Shown: positions 47,346 through 59,842, counted from the stretch's first letter. The stretch is 64,000 nucleotides of DNA from Pontederia crassipes (GCA_030549335.1 CM060191.1:58415947-58479946), one strand, 5' to 3'. The notes: generated by a model not told the origin, from the sequence alone. A program made the numbers and translations.

Positions 47346-47693
47346 TTCGGGAGGCTGATTGGAAACTTTGAAATAGATATATGTAGGGTTCGCAGCCGCC
47401 TAGCCCGCTTTGACCATTCCATTTATTTTTCTTCGTTTATTTTTAGTTCTTCCGTTGAACCGGATGGTTTGCTCAAGCCGACCGACCATCCGGTTTGGTC
47501 CGGTGTAACCTGTTTGGGATTAACAGGTCTCCAAGCAGGAAACTGTTTGCTCGGTTCCGGGTCCGGCTCTGAACCGTCGCCAGCGCCGGTCTGATTGGGT
47601 GGTAGAAAACAGTGCTTGAGTTCGGATTGGTCCGCAAGGCTTTTTTTATTATTATTTTGGATAACTTGGCGAACAAGGACTTTTAATTGGGCC

Positions 47694-47956
47694 TTAGGGC
47701 CCATTTGTACGTGGAAAAGTTAATCTCCAACAAAAATTATTAAATTCATAGATTACAAATAATCATCTTCCTGTCTTTGTATTCCACTCATTTTGTAGAA
47801 TATCGTAACACAAAAAATAAGCGGCCGACAATATTAAACATACATTGTAAAATGCACGCGTTGTCTCTCATTAATATTAATCTATCTCGTATTTAATTGT
47901 ATTCCATAGATTATATACTTAATCCAATAGATAACTCACAATCAAACAGCGCCTAA
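47694..47956. mobile_element. Candidate small MITE upstream of eIF6
   Basis: The ends TTAGGGCCCATTTG and the complement of CAAACAGCGCCTAA are imperfect inverted repeats (about 10 of 14 alike) around a 235-bp AT-rich core. TTA/TAA at the ends recalls Tourist-type elements, but a true target duplication is not clear. Two site II-like words (TGGGCC 47688-47693, GGGCCCA 47697-47703) fall at its edge. Confidence 0.35.
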
Positions 47957-48777
47957 GCTCAGCTTAATCGGTGAGAACCTTATTGTTATCCTTATTTTAC
48001 AACTAATATTGCTCAAACATAAGGTGCAAGTGGTTCATATTTCTTAAGAGTTAGAGAAATGGAAAATAAACGAAGAATTATTATAATTAGGATACGATGT
48101 TAATACTAGTTTGATAAGATCATTTCATAAATTAATTAAGGAAAAGTAAATTATATTTTTTTTTACTACTGCAGATTAGTTCGCCATTTTGATCCATGAC
48201 AAAAAGTAATACTTGGAGATTCCTGTGACAGGTACAAAAAGCTATTAGCATGAAACCGAGAACATACGATGGGGGAGGAATTATATGACTGCGTTAATTT
48301 TAATCCAAAGCAAGTTTTGGATAAGTCTCAAGCAACGTCATACGTCCACCTCTGAGATCCGACCCAGCCAACAAATAATAATCCAAATTTAATGAGCTCC
48401 AAAGTGATCAGTAATTAAAACCTCTTAGACATTTGAATTTATGGAAAATAAGTATTTAACAAATTCTATAAAACACATCAGGTAACGCCTGGCAGAAACC
48501 CATAATAATAATAATAATAATAAATTAAAGTTATCAAAAGATAAAATCAGATTTATATTGAAAATTAAATTAGGAAGGAGTCCATATAGAAAAAATTATA
48601 ATCAATCTTGTCTTTTAATTCCTAAATATATAAAACCTCCTTTAACCCTAACTGTTGTATCTCTCCTCTTTTTTTCCTCCACTTGCACGAATTTTCAGGC
48701 GACCAGAACTCTGATCATGCCATTAATTATCGAAAACGTCGCAGGAAACACGCCGAAATACCAAGAGGAAATCAAGG
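47957..48777. other. AT-rich intergenic DNA with (ATA)n
   Basis: No gene seen. A trinucleotide run of about seven ATA units lies at 48502-48523. Confidence 0.5.
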
Positions 48778-51134
48778 TGGGGTGTAATAACCATACATTG
48801 TGTTTTTGGTTATTTTGGTGATTGTTTTCATTGTCTTTTTATCTCGTTTTTCTCCATCTAGCGCGACCATCAAGTATAGAGGACTAAGGACGAAAGGTGA
48901 TCGGAGTCAACCTGGGGACTGTCAGTGCACAAAAAGAACAAGAAAAAGAGGGCTGAACAGTAGAAAACTCAGTCAACTTTTGAATTAGTTTTAATAATAG
49001 ATTTGTATGCTGTGATGGTACAATTAGAATCATAGCATTGTCCTCTATCATTCATGATTCGTCCTATATAATTACTTTGATCTCAAGAGGTTTATTTCGA
49101 TGAAACTACACTAAAAATCGAGCAGCCAGCACCACTATTCTCGTCGGAATTCTAGAACTCGACTCGAGTATATGCTGCATTGGGCAAATCAGGCGCTAAA
49201 CCTCGGCTCGGGTTCAACGCTGCCTGGCCCGTGCTCGTCGTCGGCATGTGCAGATCATCGGAACCCGACTTGAGCCAATCACCGGTAGAAATTAGAGACA
49301 AGCTCGGGCCGAACCCAAATTACACTCGAGATGCCCATAGCCCGCCCCCCGAGTTGTAACCGACCCAGCATGGGTTCTGCCAAATCGAATGTTGTGTTAT
49401 TAATTTGATTTATTATTATCTTGCTCATGTTTCATCATCTTTTATTAATCTGAATATCTAGAGTATTATATTGCAAAGTATGATTCATTTGCTATTAATA
49501 CTTGATTCCATCGAAACACAGTTTATATTAATATTGTCATTTGATTATTGATTATCCATTATTGGCCATCTATTTGATCCTACTGATATTATGATCTTGA
49601 GCATTGTCATCATACAAAATGATTAGTTAGCCTTATCATTAATTGTTGATTTATGGGTCATGATCTAAAATCTATTACTATCTTACATTGTCATTAAATC
49701 TAGAACTCTATTCATCTGATCTCATTGTCTAATTGGATAGATTAAATTCGAGGTTTAACCTCTCTTCACTTTCCATCGATTACATGATCCTTTGAGCTTG
49801 ATTATTGTCATTGCATCGATATGGCTAAGTCCCAATTTGAACGAAGATGAGAATCTAATTAATTAAAAATAAATATTTAGGTGCCCATATTACGAATTGA
49901 CGAGAGCTTATAGTAGAACATAGCAGTCAGTTTTAGGGCATAATTTATCCTCGTTGCACGATTTATTTCCATCATGTAATGAAAGAAGATAGTCTCTTCT
50001 TAAGAGAGAATGATCGTCATGATGCGCACAATTATTGGTTACTTATGAAGTACATGACACCTTATTGTAACAAATAAATTAATCAGTGACATTGCATATA
50101 AATATCAAAGATATAGAAGTTAACCACAACTCCCAGTCAGAACATTAAAATCTATCCAATGACTCAGAACATAATATAAGGAATTGAAACATACATATTG
50201 ATTAAGAGCATATCTTATGGTATCAAAATATAAAATAATGCCGAGAATTCATTCCAACGATCATAATCTCCATCTCACCTAGTGATTTATTACATTGATC
50301 GTACTCAACTTGATCCTACCTATTGACATCACATTAATCTCTATCCATTGACAATATTGATTTTTTTTCCATTTGATCCCCAATAGTGTTTATTAAGAGT
50401 TATGATTTTACTCATAAACATTATATTGATGAACCATTCAGAGCATTGTGCCATATCAAATGTTAATTCACTTAGTGCATACTATTGATTTTATTTAAGA
50501 TATAGTATTTGATTTACTCTATTGATTCTACTCAGAGTATAATATTGATATTTTCCATTGATTTATTTCATTGATATTATTTAGCGCATAGTATTGATTT
50601 ATTTCACTTATGTTAAAAATTATCCATTTGATTATACATAGAGAATGGCATTGATATATTTCATTGATCCTTATTTAATCACGATCTTGGTTTTTTTCAT
50701 TGATTATCTTCAGTGATGATTATGATTACATTAACTTATTATTATTATTATTATTTATCCATTAATTTATTGTTCACTTATTGGACTGTGAAGCTCATGT
50801 ATTATTAGGTAAATGAGCTTAAGCTACTAATGTTGTCTGTGATGATGACGTGTACATAGAGTGATCTTAGGATATTATATCATTTCATTTCTTTACTCTA
50901 AACTTCCATCTTAACTATTGACGATTATTAGTACTATGATTGATATTAGTTATTCAATCGGACTCCTGCTTTTATTGTCATTTTATTGATATTCTATTAA
51001 GTTTATTGTTTATATTGTATATTGGTTAAAAAAATCAATCAAAGTTAATATTTTAATTAGAACATTAGATAGCTGATAGTGTTACTCAAGTTAAGTCTTG
51101 CCACTGGCCAAGCACGATTTGGGGATGCTATACA
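48778..51134 (+). mobile_element. Solo LTR, Tekay-like gypsy (about 2.36 kb)
   Basis: Starts TGGGGTGTAATAACC and ends GGATGCTATACA. TCAAG occurs on both sides (48772-48776 and 51135-51139), with one extra G on the left. Text near the end (ATTGGACTGTGAAGCTCATG, about 50782) parallels TGTACTGGGCTTTTTAGCTC in the TE2 LTRs, and the last 35 bp parallel the TE2 LTR end, so it is of the same broad lineage. The middle (49400-50780) is a low-complexity field of recurring ATTGAT words. No coding sequence. Confidence 0.6.
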
Positions 51135-51427
51135 TCAAGTTGATAAAGTCACATTTCAGAAAATGACAATTTTCTTTTTACCCGTTTTCTCTGGTAAATA
51201 TATGGTTCCAATATTAGCTTAATAGTTAAATTGCGAAAAGATATTAAATATTTCTTTTGAAGGTTTTTTTTTATGTTAGACTCGAATGACAGAAGAACAA
51301 ATTATTGCAAATAATGAAAAATATTATCAAAGACGTTTTTTTTTCCTCGTTTTCGTGACCTTTTAAAACATGTAATGTAAATAAGACGGAATCCAATTGT
51401 TTTCGACACCTTCCCCACGAGTCGCCA

Positions 51428-53702
51428 ATGGTTTCGTCTGAAGGCTGCCTCCGATTCCTCTCCTTTCTCCTCTTCCTCCTGCTGCTGCGCGACGTCTCCG
51501 CCCGCGTCTCCCTCTCCGTTTCCCCCAGGACGCTAACCAAATCCACACCTGCCGTCCGGATCGCCTGGTCCGGCGTCGAGTCCCCGTCCGACCTCGACTG
51601 GCTTGGCATCTACTCCCCGCCGGACTCCGCCGACGAGGACTTCATCGGTTACCTCTTCCTCAACTCCTCCCTCTCCGGCGATTGGCGCTCCGGCGCGGGC
51701 GCCGTCGAGATCCCCCTCGTCAACCTACGGGCCAACTACACCTTCCGCGCCTTCCGGTGGACCCGCGACGAGGTCGACTACGGCCGCAGCGACAACGACC
51801 ATAACCCGCTGCCAGGCACCCGCCACCGCCTGGCGGCGTCCGAGGAGGTCGGGTTCGAGTCCGCCGCCGGTCCCGACCAGATTCACCTCTCGTTCGCGGA
51901 TGGCGAGGATGAGATGCGGGTCATGTTCGTGACGCCCGACGGCGCCGAGAGCTTCGTGAGCTATGGATTGGATCCCAACCGGCTGGACCGGATGGCCGGG
52001 ACGGCGGCGAAGCGGTACGAAAGGACGGATATGTGCGATTTCCCGGCGAACTCGACCGCCGGTTGGAGGGATCCGGGTTTTATACACGACGGGGTGATGG
52101 AGAATTTGGAGAAGGGAAAGAGGTACTACTATACGGTAAGAACGCCCGCCGGAAAGTTTCTTCGTTGCAACAGTGTTCTTAGTGCTCCCATCGACATCTC
52201 TCTTTCATAACTTAACTTGCTCCAAAAACATTTTTTTTTTCAAATGGTTACCAAATCAATCGAGATCTTTGTCGAAAGAGTGACTTTTTGCTACAATAAT
52301 CTAACAGATCAAACGAGTTCTGCATCTGCATGTGGATGATGCCATATTTGATTACAGCATTTAATCAGTCAGAATCTTCCTGTTATGTCTAACAATTACA
52401 ATCTCGCATCTATGCTCACAGGTTGGTAGTGATTCGGCAGGTTGGAGCAAGATCCACAGCTTCATATCTCGTGACAGTAGTTCAGATGAAACAATTGCCT
52501 TTCTTTTCGGTGACATGGGGACTTACACACCATACGCAACCTTCTATCGTACACAGGAGGAGAGCAGATCGACTGTGAAGTGGATCCTCCGGGACATCGA
52601 AGCCCTTGGAGATAAGCCTACGTTCATCTCACATATAGGCGACATCAGTTATGCCAGAGGCTTTTCCTGGCTATGGGATGAGTTTTTCAATCAGATTGAG
52701 CCCATTGCATCCACAGTTCCTTACCATGTTTGCATAGGAAACCACGAGTACGATTGGCCACTGCAGCCATGGAGACCTGAATGGGCTCATGGTGTCTACG
52801 GTACAGATGGAGGCGGCGAGTGTGGAATTCCTTACAGCCTGAAGTTCAAAATGCCCGGGAATTCCTCACTGCCAACCGGAACAGGAGCTCCAGATACCCG
52901 GAATCTCTACTATTCTTTTGACGTCGGTGTCGTCCATTTCCTGTACATGTCGACTGAAACAGACTTCCTCCAGGGCAGCGACCAGTACAATTTTATAAAA
53001 GCTGATCTGGAGAGGGTGAACAGGAGCAGAACTCCCTTCATTGTCGTCCAAGGACACCGGCCGATGTACACAACGAGCAATGAGGGCAGGGATGGCCCAA
53101 TGAGACAGCGAATGCTCGAGCACTTGGAACCACTTCTGGTGCAGAACAATGTCACCCTGGCTCTCTGGGGCCATGTTCACAGGTACGAGAGGTTCTGCCC
53201 TTTGAAAAACTACAATTGCGTGGACCTGAAATCAAACTTCACTTATGGAGGCGCGACGGTGCATGTGGTGATCGGAATGGGAGGTCAAGATTGGCAACCG
53301 ATCTGGGAGCCGAGGCCTGACCACAAGGATGTCCCGATCTTCCCACAGCCGGAAAGGTCAATGTACAGGGCCGGCGAGTTCGGATATACCCGTCTTGTTG
53401 CTACCAGGGAAAAGCTAACCCTTTCCTACGTCGGAAACCATGATGGACAAGTGCATGACATGCTGGAGATCTTCTCTGGCCTACAGATTCAGGAAATTGG
53501 CGGGAATGCAATCGACGGTGAGGTTCATGTTGATGGCGAGGCTCATGTCGAGTCTGTATCCCCGTGGTCTTTCAAAGCCGCAGGCATTTTGATGATCGGC
53601 GTGGTAGTTGGCTTTGCTATTGGTTTGCTAACTCGTTGCAGGAACATGCTCGGTGTCATGGAACATGCTCGGTGGACTCCTGTAAAGAATATGGAGATAT
53701 AA
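51428..53702 (+). CDS. Purple acid phosphatase, AtPAP2/AtPAP9 type, membrane-anchored
   Basis: Metallophosphatase of 662 aa. Two exons, 51428-52135 and 52422-53702, with a 286-nt GT-AG phase-0 intron. Residues 1 to about 25 are hydrophobic ([11 protein letters not shown]). The purple acid phosphatase Fn3-like N-domain follows. The metal centre is complete: Asp267 (GDMGTY), Asp310 and Tyr313 (GDISYARG), Asn343 (GNHEYDWP), His448 (VQGHRPMY), His487 and His489 ([11 protein letters not shown]). Residues about 622-639 ([18 protein letters not shown]) are a membrane segment with a 23-residue tail. In Arabidopsis PAP2 such a tail anchors the protein in plastid and mitochondrial outer membranes. Database names sometimes call this group probable inactive, but all seven ligands are here. 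Exon 1 is very GC-rich, a monocot trait. Substrate and targeting are inferred from the family. Confidence 0.95.
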
Positions 53703-55510
53703 ACATCTGGTACGTGCAATTGGATGGAACATGGACGGATTCAGAGGGCATCAAGCCCTCTGCAACACGAGCAGAGGGTTGAAGATTGCAGTAAGGAGAT
53801 TTAGGCCCTGATCAGTATGAGCTGCATGCTTATGTGGCATGTCATAAGGTTCTTCATATGTTTCATGCCGTGTGTCATCTGTTGTTGCTGAAAGCTCAGT
53901 GCGTGTGTAATTTGCGTGTATCATTATGACACATTGTTATTCTTTTACCACATACGATAGACACGATTATGTATCACCATTCATCTCTTTTGCCTTTAGA
54001 TTTATGAGTTTGCTCGCTGCACAGCGGCTGGACATATCTACGGATGTGTTATTTAACGTGCCTTTTCAACTTCATCATTACTAGATGAAGATTCTGGAGA
54101 AAACATATGATAATAACGCACATAAATTTGAAGAATTTCATCGTCCACCATGTTTATCTATTTGAAGATAAATTACTTCAAATCGGCTGATAGCTTCAGT
54201 TACCACCTCTACCATATGCTGTCCTATGAATACTTTCAGAAAAACGAGAAAGAAAAGGCAGCAATTAATTTTGCCACCTTTCGCAGTACAAAGTTTGTTG
54301 AATGGTTACGAGCATATGATTGAAGTATATGGGACCTCAAAGTATCTCACCGCAGACTACGAAAACTTTTATTTTACTCTCTGGATATTTGGAGAAGTTC
54401 CTCATGCGTGTTAAAGCTGTTCGGATAGCTTAGTATTATGCATCTGACAACAAGGATGTGCAATAATGCAAAAGTGTGGAGTGATATCTAGCACTCACTC
54501 GCATCAATCTCACAAATTAAATCGAGATAAACTCAATGAATTAAAGAACAAGGATAACAGATATATCCAAGACTGAATCATTAAGAACATAAGTAACCAT
54601 CTTGGGAGTGCCTAAAACAAGGGCAGCTGTTGCGTCCTCTAAATGAGAAGTGTCTGGCCAGAACGTTTAAAGTAGGTGTTTACAACAAGAAGGCATGCTA
54701 GAAAAATTTTGCCAAAAGGTAAAGTGCACCAATAGGATGAAAATATTGAGCTCTCCATTTGGATGCAACTACAATTCCTTGCATCATATGCTTTCAATAT
54801 GAGGTCCCACAGTGTGGCTCCCTTCCGTGTACTTCTGATATCAATGAATGACAAGATGATCCAGCATAACAAACAAAGTCCTTGTAAATTGAGAAAATTG
54901 GAAGGGTTATGATATTAAGGCATCCGAATGGCTTCAAACATTCGGATTCATTAAGCAAACAAATATGAGACATGCTTATAAGACATGCAGAAAGGATATT
55001 GAACTCGTCCAGTTAGCTAAATTTGGATTTGGATTTGCTGAAGATGGTGGTAACATTTATTATAACATCTATTTGCAACCATTATTGCTTATTGATATTC
55101 ATTCCCAAGTAAATCACTTGTATTGTTTCATCAAGAGAAATAAGGTGAATGTAAAATACATACGAGCTTGTAACTAAAAAGACGAGACACCAGAACTACT
55201 AAATTGATAAGGAAACCAAAATCTAGCAATCTTAGCTCTCACAATTAAACACGAAAACAATACTAGTACAACAATTACTATCTCTAATCCTTGAGAATAA
55301 AACCACACAGCAAAGATAACAAATCAGCAAGCAGAACAAACTCCTTCGATCTATTCATTCACTTACAGTAAGCATCAAAACAAGAAGCAAGGAGGCTCCT
55401 AAGATAAATAGATTGAGCTTGCACAAATAAGCCAATTACTCCCTGCCTTTACCCGTGGAAGAGAACAAAAGCTGCGACCTTGCTACATTGAATCATCATC
55501 TCCTTGGCGC
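53703..55510. other. Intergenic region between convergent PAP and BAG genes
   Basis: Holds the 3' UTRs of both genes. Frames of up to 77 codons here show no domain. No repeat of note. Confidence 0.5.
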
Positions 55511-55516
55511 AATGGA

Positions 55517-56790
55517 TCACCTTTTCCTAGCCTCCATTTGCACAGGCATTGGTGCGGCGGTGAAATTTCTACCCTTGGCATGCTTGCCTCCAGTCCCCTC
55601 CGCTGCAGAATCTTCAGAGCTCCCCTCATCATCACTAACCTGGTAATACCCATTGGATTCCGTAAGATCTCCTCTTGCCTCCGTCGCTATCAGCTCCCTC
55701 GCCAAGCCCTCAACATGACCATTCTCATTGCTTGCGTGGCTGGAATCGCCAGGCTCAAGACGGCCGAATGAAGCCTCTGATCTCTTTGCATCATCGAAAA
55801 ATCTCACCTTTCTTGCAGGGGTCTTAGCACTAGTTCTTCCGCAATCCTCATTTGCTTCAATCTCTGCAGCTTCCGGGGTCAGCAAATGCTCCTTCAGCAG
55901 GACCTTATCGATAAAATCGAGAATCCGGGATAGTTCTCGGCTGACGGACTTCTTTCCTTCTCGAATCATTGGATCCGCACTCTACGGAGATGATGAATGG
56001 AAAAGTTCATTTGTGAATACACAGATCGAAGGCCGAAAAGCCAAAGAACGAATCAACGTCTCACCTGAATGGCGTCCAGATGGAGAAGAAGATTCGCGGC
56101 TCTCTCCGAGAGCGCCTCGGGATCGCGGCATTTCTCGTCGGAAGTCGCGGACCGCAGGGCAGCAGCATGGGACTTGACGATCGCCAGGTCCTTCAGCTGG
56201 CGAAGGGTCTGGGATCTGCGCACGAGGTGGCGGCGGAAGGTCACCTGGATTGTCCTTGCTGCCAAGTCCCGGAGCGAAGTCCGCAAAGGCGAAGGAGAGG
56301 ACGAGGCAACGGGAGAATGCGGCGGCGGGGGAGTAGGAGGATTAAAAGAAGAGGGAGGAGGATGGCGCTTGTGTTGCTTCTTATCAGCCGGCGGCGGCGG
56401 AGGAGGAGGAGAAGGATGAGAAGAGAGGAAAGAGGAGTCGACGGCGGCGGCGCGGTGGGCGAGGGAATGGAGGAGGAACTCCGCCTGATGGTGGTGCTGG
56501 CGGCGCAGCAGCCGCTCGTCGGAGATCTGATCGTCCTGAGGATGGTAAAGGTGGTGGTGGTGGTAGGGGTGAGGCTGATAAGGGTTTAGGTACGGGTAGG
56601 GGAAATGGGCGGAGGGAGGAGGAGGGGTTGGATATTGGAGGAGGAGGTTGGCTGCTAGGGCTTGGAGGATTGCATCCGCGTTGGAGGTGCAAGCGTCCGA
56701 TGGCGGGTGAGGAGGAATGGAGCAGCTGCTGCTGCAACAGCAACAGCAACAGCAGCAAGAATGGTGATGGTGATGGTGGTGGGATGACAT
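55517..56790 (-). CDS. BAG-family co-chaperone regulator with IQ motif, BAG8-like
   Basis: 396 aa from two exons, 56790-56065 and 55981-55517, joined in phase 0 across an 83-nt GT-AG intron. BAG domains bind the ATPase domain of Hsp70 and promote nucleotide exchange; the plant subgroup with an adjacent IQ motif also binds calmodulin, linking chaperones to calcium. The IQ motif lies at about 178-192 (TIQVTFRRHLVRR), directly followed by BAG helices (TLRQLKDLAIVKSHAAALR through SRELSRILDFIDKVLLKE, about 192-275). The C-terminal 120 residues are acidic and Ser-rich. The N-terminus is odd: MSSHHHHHHHSCCCCCCCC, then Pro/His-rich sequence. The order IQ-BAG and the ILDFIDKVLL helix fit BAG8/BAG5-type proteins; BAG8 is favoured by the long low-complexity N-terminus. 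Confidence 0.85.
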
Positions 56791-57430
56791 ATGGTGGCGA
56801 CGGCAACGGCGGCGGCGGCGGCGACGGCTCGAGGAGGAGGAGGGAGAAATACGGGGGTCAAGGGACTCTCTCTCTCGCTCGTGTGTTCAGCGTTTTTCTT
56901 CTTTTTTTTTTACATACAGATGCAATGCGGATGGCGGAGTTGGATGCCTTCTGATGACTCTGCTTGCGTGCGTCCGTGGGCTGTCGAAAATGGTGCAGTT
57001 TTTCCTTGATGACGCGGCATTTGCTTTTGATCCAAAAGAGAGGATATATTTGTTACCAATAAAATACTCGATTAGCTCTTTATATTTGAAATCAGAAAAT
57101 TTTATGCTTCAATTTTGGAGTTGTTATCAGCCGGTAAGTTTGTAAGCCTCATATTAATACTGAAAAGAAAAATATTTATTATACATCGCATAAATCTTGC
57201 GTTTTCTAAAGAATAAAAGAAATTCGGAAAATACATGGTTTTACAAAGTTTTGAATTATTGTATAAGTCGAATCGTGTAGACAATACATGATTTTAAAGT
57301 ATGTTGTTCCTCAGTTTCGAATTTAAATTCTAGGGCTGATACTGTACATGTAACAATACCCGTTTCGAAGTCTAAATGCAAAGGCAAGAATACTTCCAGT
57401 TTCAAAATCAGTCCTGCAGACAGCAGATAC
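56791..57430. other. BAG promoter/leader and SNAP33 3' flank
   Basis: 56791-56860 is GC-rich with CGG-type triplets, likely BAG 5' leader. The rest is AT-rich and without gene signals. Confidence 0.4.
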
Positions 57431-57431
57431 G

Positions 57432-57607
57432 GAACTTATTTACAGCGCTCATTTCAGAGTTTTTTTATGCGACGACGAGAATATTAGGCAAATTTGGATG
57501 AGTTCTTCAGCGACAACAAGAACTTATTCACAGTGCTCATTTCAGAGTTTTTTATGCGACGATGAGAATATTAGGGCAAATTTGGATGAGTTCTTCAGCG
57601 ACAACAA
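57432..57607. repeat. 88-bp tandem duplication in the SNAP33 3' UTR
   Basis: Copies 57432-57519 and 57520-57607 both contain CTCATTTCAGAGTTTTTT, TTTGGATGAGTTCTTCAGCG and a final ACAACAA, with few differences. The second ends five bases from the SNAP33 stop codon, so both lie in its 3' UTR. Confidence 0.85.
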
Positions 57608-57612
57608 ACGTT

Positions 57613-59842
57613 TTACTTTCCGAGCAGACGGCGCCCTCGCTGATTCGCGCCTTTAACTCTGAAGTTTATTTCATCCACATCGTCCTGCATGTGACCCAAA
57701 GAGACAGACTGCCTGCAAATCGACATGAAAGAAAATAGCAATGAGAGGCGAGCAATAACAACATTTATCATAGGAGTCACATGAACGAAAAAAAAAAACA
57801 TGGCAGAGTGAACTAAAGAATCAAATATCAGTTCCTAACGGATTAAATGTTATTAGTTCAGGTGCAGCACGATCCTTCTACAATAATGAAAAAGTACCGA
57901 CGTCACAGAGTTATCCAATCAACTGGTTCATTTCCTTGAGTTGAAGTTCATATGTTTAGCACAAGATGGTTATTATGAAAGAATTTAACCCAGCACAAGC
58001 CACGCGAAGTAATCTGTATCACTAACTAATAGCAAGAATCAAGTAGTTTTTAGTAGTTGAGACTACAATATAATAATAACAATTAACTCATATCTAATGA
58101 GAAAAAAAACTAGTAACTCAGAAAAAAAGGGAAAAAAGAAGAAAAAACTGCAAACATGAGTGCATGCTGAGATTCAAAGATGCACATACAAGTAAACTAA
58201 CAGCAACTAACCTTTCTATCTCAGAGCCCATGTCAATAGCCATATTCTTTAATTCACCCAACAGATCACTCAAATCAGAGAGGGTATCATCTTGCTTGGC
58301 CTTCTCAATCTGTTTGTTATATGGGCAAGGCAATATATGACTGCAGCATTGCTAAATGGAAGTTTCATTCACAAATCTGATTGGTTACATGGGTATAGTA
58401 AGATACCTCAACTTTCTCAAGCGCAGAATTAGGTTCAGAAGTAAAACGTCGAGGTTCTGACTTAGGTAAAGGAGTTGACAGTCCTAGCCTTTGTCTCTGC
58501 TCCATATGGCTACCCTTCCTTATGAATGAATCATCTGTATATATTTTGCAAAGGTGAGATGAAGGTCAGATAATTTCACTCTCAACTGTTTGAAAGTTAC
58601 CTCTTGTTAAGCGTGGTCCTTTTATTTCAAGTGTTTTCTTTGGTTTCCACTTCTTCGAGAAAATACCACCAAGATTTCCCAAAAGTTTTTCACCCTGAAA
58701 GGAGCATATTCTGTTGGTTCAGGGTATTCAACAACACTCAGATTGGATACTTTTCCTAATCATTCCTACAGGAAGATAAGTGTGCAAAACTAGACACACC
58801 CTGCAGCTTGAGCTAGCAGTACAATTGAAACAAACAAGGTCCACAGGGATTGACTCTATATGAAAGATCTGCACGAGCAAGCTCTCTCTTTGTGATACCA
58901 TATGTAATAATGGCACCAAACGACGATTCACTGTATCATATTTCCAGAAAAACTTGTGATACTCATTTCAAAGATGGCATGTAGGAAATGAACATAGCCT
59001 ATCTCACAATATTACAAGGTATACAGAGTTCCAGATCTGTTCACACATATAAAGTAAATGAAAAATTAATAGGTATACAGAGTTCCAGATCTGTTCACAC
59101 ATATAAAGTAAATGAAAAATTAATAGGTATACAGAGTTCCAGATCTGTTCACACATATAAAGTAAATGAAAAATTAATAGGCAACCATGAAAATCATGAA
59201 TGAACATGATCTTAAAACCTGGGAGGCATACAAACAAGAAGGTCTTATGGTATGCAAATACTCTTAAGAGATTAGGGCATCTTTGTTTTCTGAATTAAAT
59301 TCATGAGATACATTAAAGAAGTTTTCAAACAAACAAATGGGAGAAAACAAAATATACCATACCCGGCTAAGGTCATATTCAATATTTGCAGCTGTTAAAT
59401 GAGTCCGATTGATCTGCTCGCCTTGTTGATGCAAGGTGACAAGGGTTTTTGAAGCATCTTCTCTCATCTCAACAGCAATCTTCATACAGTTGTTTAGTTT
59501 AGATGTAGTCTCCTCAGCCTTGTATGCAGCATAGTTTTCAAGTTCCTGAACAGACTGGTTCTCAATGCCACCTGAATCACGGAAATCATTCTTGAACCTG
59601 TTTTTGTCTGCTGAATAGCCTGAATATAAGGATGATGATGTCCTTCCTCTTCCTTCATCTTCATGATCACTTAAATGCAAACTCTGATTGACTCTGCTGA
59701 TAACAGAGCCAGATGATGCTCTAGTAGGTTTGGTATTCATCTCAGATTCTGTATCTGAATCAAAAGGATTGGAGGCAGAAGATCGGCTAGCCTGCTGCCT
59801 AGACCCCTTGGATACAGGAACTCTCCTGGCACTCATTTGCAA
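57613..59842 (-). CDS. SNAP33: SNAP33-type Qbc-SNARE (SNAP25 homologue)
   Basis: Supplies two helices (Qb and Qc) to SNARE bundles that fuse vesicles with the plasma membrane and cell plate, with syntaxins such as KNOLLE or SYP121. Five exons: 59842-59363, 58694-58601, 58534-58407, 58309-58212 and 57712-57613; all introns are GT-AG with matching phases, giving 299 aa, normal for plant SNAP33. Residues 1 to about 100 are Ser-rich with an NPFDSDTESE motif. The Qb helix (about 104-170) includes NYAAYKAEETTSKLNNC and HQQGEQINRTH. A linker with GEKLLGNLGGIFSKKWKPKK follows. The Qc helix (about 235-297) includes EKAKQDDTLSDLSDLLGELK and DDVDEINFRVKGANQRGRR. The start may be M1 or M3 (MQMSARR). A 5' UTR intron is likely (59918-60662). 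No transmembrane segment, as expected. Confidence 0.95.
59018..59179. repeat. Three perfect 54-bp tandem repeats in SNAP33 intron 1
   Basis: Units start GGTATACAGAGTTCCAGATC at 59018, 59072 and 59126 and are identical over all 54 bp, so the expansion is recent. They lie in the first coding intron and do not touch its splice sites. Confidence 0.95.

Noticed and set aside
51603-52087. Overlapping frames on both strands inside PAP exon 1
   Set aside because: Products of the high third-position GC of that exon; Thr/Ser/Pro/Arg-rich low-complexity translations.
53564-53782. Frame overlapping the end of PAP exon 2
   Set aside because: Wrong frame of the real exon; no independent support.
56069-56589. 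Frames of 116 and 169 codons on the + strand opposite the BAG gene
   Set aside because: Gly/Arg-rich shadows of the GC-rich, Pro/His-rich BAG exon; no domain.
58988-59237. Repetitive frames (IQSSRSVHTYKVNEK repeated three times) on both strands
   Set aside because: The 54-bp repeat has a length divisible by three, so it stays open by arithmetic; it lies in a SNAP33 intron.
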